A stretch of DNA of 25,285 nt from Trichomonas tenax (Eukaryota; Parabasalia; Trichomonadida; Trichomonadidae). The first letter of the stretch is position 1, and every line of letters starts with the position of its first letter. Position numbers and translations under genes: made by a program. The notes beneath the pieces were generated by a model. It saw nothing but the letters and a program-made list of their open reading frames with translations, was not told the origin of the DNA and ran no database searches. This document shows, in pieces, positions 18,742 to 25,285 of the stretch. The DNA lies in contig JALKBU010000771.1 in assembly GCA_023091735.1 (NCBI GenBank), positions 1-25,285 on the forward strand, given 5' to 3'.

Positions 18742-20578
18742 ATGATTGATAAAGAAGAAGGTTTTGCAAGATATAGGAATATCACACATGCCTATTCCGC
18801 GACTCAATACGCGCACTTCTATCAGCTGATGAAAGCACAGCGCACAGTTTTATCATCATTAGTTGATGAATACAACAATACAACAGATCAGTCAATGAAA
18901 CATATTCTGTCCATCGAGTAGACATTTTTGGACTCTAATTTCAGCCAGTTATTCCCTACAACTAATAAATGCATCAATCTTTTTCAATTCTATTCTTCTG
19001 GATCGTCTGTTGACAAAATTGCTTTGTAGCAAAGCTTACGAAACCGTTAGTCATAATAAAATCAATGCAGTCCATTTTGGAGCTACCAGATTCTGACGAA
19101 GAATATTTAAATACACCATCAACGCCAGAGAATATTTCCTGCTGCATTTTGTGCAGAATCTGTGAAAATTTCTTATCTCTCTATCAAGTTGACGCACATA
19201 TTAAGCAATGTGTTGAATCTGTAACTTTAATAAACCCTGAGAGCGACGCCGACACACTGATCCTCAAACTCCTGGAGCACATCTCCAAGAATTACCTCGA
19301 CAATGTTTGGAGAGGAGATTAAGGCCAAATCAATCGTTCTTCCAATTTTGCACATCTATTCACTGTTATCGACACTTATTAATGAAAACACACAGTTCTC
19401 ATACTCATATATCAGCAGAATCTACTCAAAACTCAAGAAACTTTCTATCAGAACAATAGATCAACAGGATGTCCACGAGATCTCAATGAGAGCTTCAAAA
19501 CTCTGCTACAAGAAGGAAATAATCGCTCAAGCCAACCAATTGCCATCCACCATTGAGAAAATCACAATTAATGATTTTGACTTCTTAAAGCAGGTATCAA
19601 GCGGCGCCAATGACCGCGTTGATCTCGCGAAGAAGAAAACAACCGGCGAGCACTTCGATGTCAAAATCATTCCACGTGGAAAACTCGTTCAACGAGAAAA
19701 ACGCTTTGACAGGGATATCCTCGGACAATGTTGTTTCGATGTTCTACACGATCCAGGGTGTCAGGAATCTTTACATCGTAATGGAATATCTTCCAGGTGG
19801 AGATTTGTCGTTATTACTTGATAACGTCGGTTCCTTCTCGGAGGATGTCATAAAGATCTACGCAGCTCAGATAGCTTCCGCACTGGCGGACCTCAGAAAA
19901 TTCAAAATCATCCACAGAGACATAAAACCAAGCAACATATTGATCACAAAGACCGGCAACGTGAAGCTTATCGACTTTGGACTGAGCTACACAGGTTCAT
20001 CGGAGCGCTGCACGAGATTGACAGGAACACTAGATTATATTTCGCCAGAAGTTGTCTTAAACACGCCGCACTCTTTCTCAGCGGATTATTGGTCCCTCGG
20101 AGCGATGCATTCCCCATTTCACGGGAACACCCCTGAAGAAACGAATTTTAATATTTGCAGAGGAAAAGTGGCAAAGATTGAATGTTCATCAGAGTTATGG
20201 GATTTGAATATAAGATTAATGAATTATGACTCCGCAAATAGATTAGGCAGTAAGTCGGTCACTGAGATAATGAACCACCCGTTTTTCGAAGGCATTGATT
20301 AGTCGAAGCTGAATGAATTGCCTCCACCATTCATCTATGAGTTAAAATCGGAGCAGGACACAGCATATTTTCAAGCAACAGAGATCAATGATATCATCAC
20401 GGATGCCGAGCAAACGAAGAGAAGAGCGCAATCATTCAGAAATCTTCATGCATCAGAAGCATCTCGTGAAGAACTGTTTCACTATGTTTCCATCAATGAG
20501 TTGGCAAAGATGACAATAAGTGATGCAGAAACAAAAAGAAACAGCAATTTAGTGCCAAAACATGTTATGAGAAGGTGA
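18742..20578 (+). pseudogene. AGC-family kinase with C2HC finger (IRE/MAST/Rim15-like), pseudogene
   Basis: Pieces of one kinase are spread over three frames. The N-terminal helical part starts at MIDKEEGFARYRN. A zinc finger follows at about 19140-19215 (CRICENFLSLYQVDAHIKQC, C-x2-C-x12-H-x3-C), close to the finger of plant IRE kinases. The kinase domain includes the GGDLSLLLDN region, IHRDIKPSN, IDFGLS, GTLDYISPEV and ADYWSLG. The AGC tail reads PPPFIYELKSEQDTAYF. The lesions are: TAG 18919-18921; frameshifts at about 18925-19035, 19300-19320 and 19690-19725; a degraded glycine loop (SSGANDRV); an in-frame loss of about ten residues after WSLGAM; and TAG 20300-20302, where GID-W-SKL is expected. 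It cannot be translated as one protein. Related active kinases act in growth, nutrient and cell-cycle control. The good preservation of text suggests recent loss. Confidence 0.9.
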
Positions 20579-22207
20579 CATTAAGGTATGAGACTCAATT
20601 CTGTGTCTCCAATTCCATTGAATCTGAAATCTCCAATATTTGCATGTTAATATAATTTTCATATTTTATAAACATATATTATAGAAATTACTTGACTTTT
20701 TTTGGAATTCTCCATTAAATCATATATATTATTTCCATATTTTTAATAAAAACGTAGTTTTAATCGAGTAAATTTTCAGATACTCGAATCTAGATTTATT
20801 TTTCAATTATAGTAGCACGTTAGATATCCATTCTGTGTGCTGAATCCGAATATCGCAATTATTTTTTCCTAAAGCGTGTTTCACTAATGTTTCCTCTCAA
20901 TTTTTCAATATGTTACCAAAATCAATTGTTCGGTCTAATTTTTTCATAACCTACGGACTTTTTAAAGTTCGATAAGTTCTATGTAAGCTTCGCTAATTCT
21001 AAAAACGGCGCAAAAAAAGAAAAGGAAAAAGTGTAATTTTTTTCTTTACTCAAGCTCCTTTTTAGAATAAGGTTTCCCATTTTCTTTCATTTTCCTTTCA
21101 GGTTACGTAAACTTTCAAAAATCAGCAAAATTCAACTTTAGCTATTTCGTATCTATCATCCATTTGGATATCTGTGTTTGATTTCGGAGCTCAGTCGCTG
21201 CAATTTTATATCTTTTAAATATATTTACACCTTCACCTCATTTAATTCTATAAATTACTTTAGAGGCTCATCAAGCATGATATATATTCGCAGGGGCCAT
21301 TACATAGTACTTCACATTTCCAATACACGTGTAGAGCTTGCTGATAACCTTATTTTTATCTCGAACTTTCACATTTGCAATTTTTATCAAAACAAAACTG
21401 GCATGACGTTAAATCTTTGTTTTTAATATGATTTTGTATTTTAATGATTAAATTGTCAATATAGCGTTTCAAATTTTATAATCTTAGAATCTCAACTTTA
21501 GATAACAAATTCGAGCCACAAAATATATTCATTCTTCGATATCATTACCATCATAATATGCAATTGATAGACTTTTATTGCTGTGAAGGAAATGAGTCAA
21601 TAAACAATTGTTTTTTTTAATGTATAGCATGTCAAAATGATCCGAAAGTAGCACATCCAAGCGCGAAATCACCCGAAAAAACACAGAGAAAAGATTTAGA
21701 TTTGAGTCTGCACAAAATTATCTGAAATGATATCAGTAACCGAAAAGTGTCAGGCTATAACTAAAAGTGACAATTATTTCTATCAAAATGACTAAAAGTG
21801 ACAACCTAACATGACATAAAATTTGTTTATCATCATATCATAAAGAATGAGAAACTCATTAATTTAATGGCGAATGTGAAAAAGTAACCACCAAAAATGC
21901 CCAGCATATTTATTCTTGATCTATAAGCTTGATAAATCAATAATGTTATCAGATATTTGAATTAAAGGTGTCAAACTTTTTCTTAGCCTCAGTGAATATT
22001 TAAACTAACATTTTTCAATCCAATTTTGGCATTTTTAAATGCAGATGAACGAGTCGAGTCACATGAATAAAGTATTTCAAAAAATCAAAAATTTTGTAAA
22101 ATAACAACCAATTAGATATGTAGTGAAACTTTTCGTTCTCTATGAAAAATTTGATTTACAACTATTCAATTTCTTGATAAGGGAAATATTCTTATTTTAC
22201 ACGAAAA
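20579..22207. other. AT-rich spacer
   Basis: About 1.6 kb without a recognisable gene. The 82-codon frame at 21178-21426 begins with TTG and has no motif. A pair of 14-bp repeats (ACTAAAAGTGACAA) lies at 21760 and 21791. A weak 5-bp-arm inverted repeat (22177-22195) precedes the next gene. Confidence 0.4.
21760..21804 (+). repeat. Paired ACTAAAAGTGACAA repeats
   Basis: An exact 14-mer occurs at 21760-21773 and 21791-21804, 31 bp apart. The AAAGTGACA core is the same motif that recurs inside the dispersed repeat at both window ends, so this may be an eroded fragment of that family. Confidence 0.45.
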
Positions 22208-24091
22208 ATGCAGGGCGAAATCAAATCTGGTAAAATCAGGAAGCAGGGCCACTTCATAAAGAACATGAAGGACCGCCACCTGGTGCTAACTTACGACAAT
22301 CTCGCTTATTATACAAAGCAAAACGGAGAATTGAAGGGAGAAATAAAAATACACAAAAATATGAAGCCTTTTTCAAACGTGGACTTCAAGTTTCAGCCAT
22401 GCTTCACTGTATCAGACGAAAAAGGCAAAATTTATAATATAGTTAGTGAAAATGCATTCGAAAACGAGTCCTGGATATCGCTAATCGAGAGCATTGTCGC
22501 GCTACATACTGGAACTGAGAAAAAACACCTCTTAGACAACTTCAGAATTGTCAATTCAAATTATGTCAACGTATCTGAGCTGATATGGGCTCACGATGAA
22601 TCTAAAATATTGCAAATCGTACAGATAATCGGTGAACTCATTAAACAGAGCGTTATGTCATTTACAGAAACTTTACAAATGATTGCGGCCATTGAAATTC
22701 GACGTCCTCGATTTACAGCATTCTACGTCAATCTCCTCATATCACTCGTCAGGGCCCAGAACATGACTCTCAACGAAGATCAGTACAAAATCCTCAAGAA
22801 CATGGAATACATTCTTATCCGAAGAGATTTGGTCAAAGGCGATATTCCTGAAAAGTACCAAGACTGGACAGACGATGAGCTATACTCACACTGTTCCCAC
22901 ACAGACCTGGACTTCGTCATCCTGCATGACGATCTCCAGAAATTCCAGGAGATGTTCTCTTCGATAAAACAGTCGGATTATGAAAGCGTGATTGCTAAGG
23001 TGGCAGAAAATGGCAGCACAAATATTTATCAATTTATGTTCAAGAAAGGCATCAACCTCGCCAAGAATGATCAAGTTAAGGCTCTCTATGGAGAGAAGTA
23101 TGAAATTATACAGACAATCGACGTTAAATCCATCGAAGTCACTCCAAGTTTAATCAACGAAGTTGTCGAAAATCATCATTTAACAGCATTCAGAATCCTC
23201 GATTTCTTCAACAATTATTCGTATTCTTGGCACTCATGCTTGATTTCATATAACTTCAAGCAATTCTTCGAGAAAATCTACGCAACTATCGACCTCAATG
23301 CTCCAGATTTAACGTCATCAACAGCATTGATTGAAGCCGCAAAATACTCAATTACTTCTATTGTCAAAACATTATGCGACTTCGGCGCCTTCATTGACAG
23401 TGCCAACCACTTGCATCAGACACCATTCATGGAGGCAGTGCTCATTGGCAACTTAACTAACGCCGCATATTTGGTCGATATGAGATCAAATATTGAGGTA
23501 AAGAATAACAAAGGAATGACTTCACTTATGATTTGTGCGGAAAATGATAACGACAAAGCTGTTTCATTCTTGACCAGCAAAGGAGCAAACATCAACAACG
23601 TTGATGACAAGCATCAAAACGCTCTCATTAAGGCAACACTGAAAAATTGCATCAAAAGTGCCAGAGCTTTACTCAAAGGCGGCGCAGATCCGAACTTGAT
23701 GGACGATGATGGCTATGCGCCCATCCATTACTGTGCAATGAATGGATTATGCGAGATAGCGCAAGCACTTATTGAGTTTGGTGTTGATATGAACATCCAA
23801 GACATCAATGGAGTTACACCGATTTTCCATGCAATCAATTCAAAGCACAATAATATTATCAAGTTGCTTTGCAAGAGTGGCGCTAATTATGAAGAGCCCA
23901 ATAAAGATGGAAAGACTCCATTGAAGATGCTCATAGAAGTTGAAAACTCTGATGCTGCAATTCAGTTGATCCTTGCTGGACTTTCGATCACAGGAGCGGT
24001 CTGTAATTACTACAAGAAACTGGCCAGCGAAAAGTGTTTGAAGGATGTCGTTAGTCAGTTAGAGCAGCTTGAAAGAACTTTGGCCTATTAA
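22208..24091 (+). CDS. PH-domain and ankyrin-repeat protein
   Basis: This 627-residue protein has an N-terminal pleckstrin-homology domain (residues about 5-100: GKIRKQGHFIKNMKDRHLVL, a run of strands, and the closing helix with its conserved Trp in ESWISLIESI). A helical middle part (about 115-360) has no clear family but resembles the segment before the ankyrin repeats in trichomonad ankyrin proteins. About seven ankyrin repeats fill residues 370-600, with turns such as GAFIDSAN, GANINNVD, GGADPNLMD, GVDMNIQD and SGANYEEPN. PH domains commonly bind phosphoinositides or proteins, and ankyrin repeats bind partner proteins, so a membrane-recruited adaptor is the natural inference. The PH strand 1-2 region is Lys/Arg-rich (KSGKIRKQGHFIKNMKDR), in keeping with lipid binding. 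No catalytic domain is present. It is intact and converges on the next locus, 76 bp away. Confidence 0.92.
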   Translation: MQGEIKSGKIRKQGHFIKNMKDRHLVLTYDNLAYYTKQNGELKGEIKIHKNMKPFSNVDFKFQPCFTVSDEKGKIYNIVSENAFENESWISLIESIVALHTGTEKKHLLDNFRIVNSNYVNVSELIWAHDESKILQIVQIIGELIKQSVMSFTETLQMIAAIEIRRPRFTAFYVNLLISLVRAQNMTLNEDQYKILKNMEYILIRRDLVKGDIPEKYQDWTDDELYSHCSHTDLDFVILHDDLQKFQEMFSSIKQSDYESVIAKVAENGSTNIYQFMFKKGINLAKNDQVKALYGEKYEIIQTIDVKSIEVTPSLINEVVENHHLTAFRILDFFNNYSYSWHSCLISYNFKQFFEKIYATIDLNAPDLTSSTALIEAAKYSITSIVKTLCDFGAFIDSANHLHQTPFMEAVLIGNLTNAAYLVDMRSNIEVKNNKGMTSLMICAENDNDKAVSFLTSKGANINNVDDKHQNALIKATLKNCIKSARALLKGGADPNLMDDDGYAPIHYCAMNGLCEIAQALIEFGVDMNIQDINGVTPIFHAINSKHNNIIKLLCKSGANYEEPNKDGKTPLKMLIEVENSDAAIQLILAGLSITGAVCNYYKKLASEKCLKDVVSQLEQLERTLAY

Positions 24092-24167
24092 TTTATATAT
24101 ATTTTTCCTTTGTAAATAATATTTTATTTTCGTATATAAAAATGATGTTTTTCAAACAACAAGGTTT

Positions 24168-24782
24168 TTATTTCTTAGCTGCTTCATTCTTCTGAGCAAA
24201 AATCATACCACCCAACTCAACAGCAGTGAATCCCTTTCGTTCGAAGGAAGGAAGAACTTGTTGAGTTTTTCCGGCATCAATTTTATGAAGTTTGCGAACA
24301 GCGATGAAAACTCTGATGAGCGTATTCGGTTTCTTTGAGAAAGCGAGTGGAGCTGCTTTGACATAGTTCTTGAACTGGAAAGAACAGAAAACGTCGCCAA
24401 TGCTGTTGAATTTTGGAATCCAATGTGCCATGAAATCAAACTTTTCTTTATCATTGATATTCATTGATGTTAATTTTTCTTCTAAGAACTTTTTAGTTTC
24501 TCCTTTCTTTACCGTAATACCCTGAGTGAAGTTCGGCTTCATGCTTGACTGTCCTTCCTAAAATAGGTAAGGAATAACCTTTCCGTGATGAATAATTTGT
24601 CCATTTGATTTTGCTCTTACGCCTCATGTTGTATTGAAGTCAAATTCTGGGAGTACGGTCGTAATTTTGTTGTTTTTTGGTTTAATTGTGACGTTAATAC
24701 CCATTTAATTCTTCGGATACAAATAAATTGTAGGGTTTTCAATCTTTTCGAGTGCTGGATTCAGTCTGCGCTGTGGTTTTAT
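24168..24782 (-). pseudogene. Broken gene resembling a gut-bacterial protein family (YLYP...YWEG...YWLP type)
   Basis: The largest open piece (24168-24542, 124 codons from an internal ATG) is only the C-terminal part. The same frame continues upstream to about 24782: ENPTIYLYPKN, TAA (24705-24707), NVTIKPKNNKITTVLPEFDF, TGA (24624-24626), GVRAKSNGQIIHHGKVIPYL, then F-TAG (24558-24560)-EGQ. I recall proteins of gut Firmicutes with the same order of signatures: P-x-IYLYP, a Trp before V-x-A-x-x-G, YLYWEG, WLP, a P-x-T-x-IRVF run, and FT-x-VE-x-GG. Two of the stops fall where that family has Trp. The function of the family is unknown to me. Whether the 124-residue remnant is expressed cannot be told; its stop TAA is followed by AAA, giving a UAAA signal. 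Transfer from bacteria is inferred. Confidence 0.7.
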
Positions 24783-24824
24783 TTTTGTAGCATTGGTATT
24801 TTTAATTGTTTTCAATAAAGCGAG

Positions 24825-25106
24825 AAATCAAAAATTGTAAAGAAATGTCAGTTTTTGCATCAAAAAGGTGTCAATTTGTCGACATTGAAAAATCTTAATC
24901 TTCAACACATATTTCAAATATAGAGAGGTTTAATGGATGAGAATCAAGTAAAAGTCCGAAAAATCCCATCACAATATCTATCAAGGTTATTGCGAATATT
25001 GTTCAATGACTTAAAACTTTTTTATGATGTGCGCAGCTTGAAATCATGAGTATTACGACTAATTTTTCAAATAAAGATATTTTTTTCTTTTCAGGCGACA
25101 TTATGG
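24825..25106. other. AT-rich spacer
   Basis: About 280 bp with no gene. It includes TTTTCTTTTCAGGCGA just before the right repeat, similar to TTTCTTTTTCAGGCGA at about 8972, which is probably chance. Confidence 0.35.
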
Positions 25107-25250
25107 AGGAGTCTAGGACAAAAGTGAACATCGAAAAGTTACCTGTGAACCTTAAAGTCACTTTTCATGAATAAACTGTCATCTTTTTGTGCGGGCAAAT
25201 TGTCACTTTTAAAAAAATGTTATAAATATCTTTGTAGTCTAAACAATACT
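25107..25250. repeat. Dispersed repeat, right copy (inverted relative to 232-375)
   Basis: Reads as the near-complete reverse complement of 232-375, with scattered substitutions and small indels (roughly 80 percent by eye). The most conserved parts are ACAAAAGTGAACATC, CCTTAAAGTCACTTTT, GCGGGCAAATTGTCAC and ATAAATATCTTTGTAGTCTA. Confidence 0.85.
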
Positions 25251-25285
25251 GACATTTATAGATTGAAACTCCACGCTGAGTATGA

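Noticed and set aside
21178..21426. 82-codon frame in the last long spacer
   Set aside because: It begins with TTG, has no motif, and matches the background composition.
5189..24626. Reassignment of TAG and/or TGA to an amino acid such as Trp, since both occur at Trp positions and no intact gene here ends in TAG
   Set aside because: Intact genes use TGG for Trp and end in TGA (hydrolase, ARM-like, coiled-coil) or TAA. The loci with internal stops also carry frameshifts, deletions or lost catalytic residues, so decay explains them better. Six intact genes are too few to read meaning into missing TAG stops.
232..25250. The whole window as one 25-kb Maverick-like giant transposon bounded by inverted repeats
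   Set aside because: There is no integrase, DNA polymerase B, ATPase or capsid gene inside. The content is ordinary cellular genes and pseudogenes, so the two inverted copies are more likely independent insertions.

Overview
The window looks like nuclear DNA of a parabasalid protist, most likely a trichomonad of the Tritrichomonas/Trichomonas type. The evidence is: an AT-rich background; apparently intronless genes on both strands; an alpha subunit of succinyl-CoA synthetase that starts with a hydrogenosomal-style presequence (MLSSSFERN); Inr-like TCA motifs close to start codons; UAAA-type signals at or near stop codons; and protein families that trichomonads expand (CAMK-like kinases, ankyrin proteins, coiled-coil proteins). 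Species is inferred from sequence style only.

Layout. The left edge has a GC-rich, self-complementary patch (about 58-113) and one copy of a roughly 144-bp dispersed repeat (232-375). A CAMK-like kinase (507-1682, minus) and a coiled-coil protein with an E/K/P-rich tail (3671-5191, plus) diverge from a 2-kb spacer. The tail of the coiled-coil gene runs on past a frameshift and an in-frame TAG to 5655. It converges on a metallo-beta-lactamase-fold hydrolase (6042-6689, minus). Then come a 1-kb non-autonomous transposon with long inverted ends and a 10-bp target duplication (6837-7862) and ankyrin-gene debris (about 8470-9050). These are followed by an intact helical-repeat-like protein (9655-11049), a GH31 alpha-glucosidase pseudogene (11340-13235), alpha-SCS (14351-15280), a 640-residue coiled-coil protein (15846-17768), an AGC kinase pseudogene with a C2HC finger (18742-20578), and a PH-ankyrin protein (22208-24091). 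The last locus is a broken gene resembling a family I recall from gut bacteria (24168 to about 24782, minus). The right edge carries the second, inverted copy of the dispersed repeat (25107-25250).

The genes do not form a pathway or operon. The strongest theme is gene decay next to intact genes: four or five of eleven protein loci are broken. In three unrelated pseudogenes, conserved Trp codons have become TGA or TAG, and the GH31 nucleophile Asp codon has become Asn; all of these are G-to-A changes on the coding strand. A second theme is inverted repeats placed just upstream of start codons of intact genes. No CRISPR array, rRNA or confident tRNA was found.
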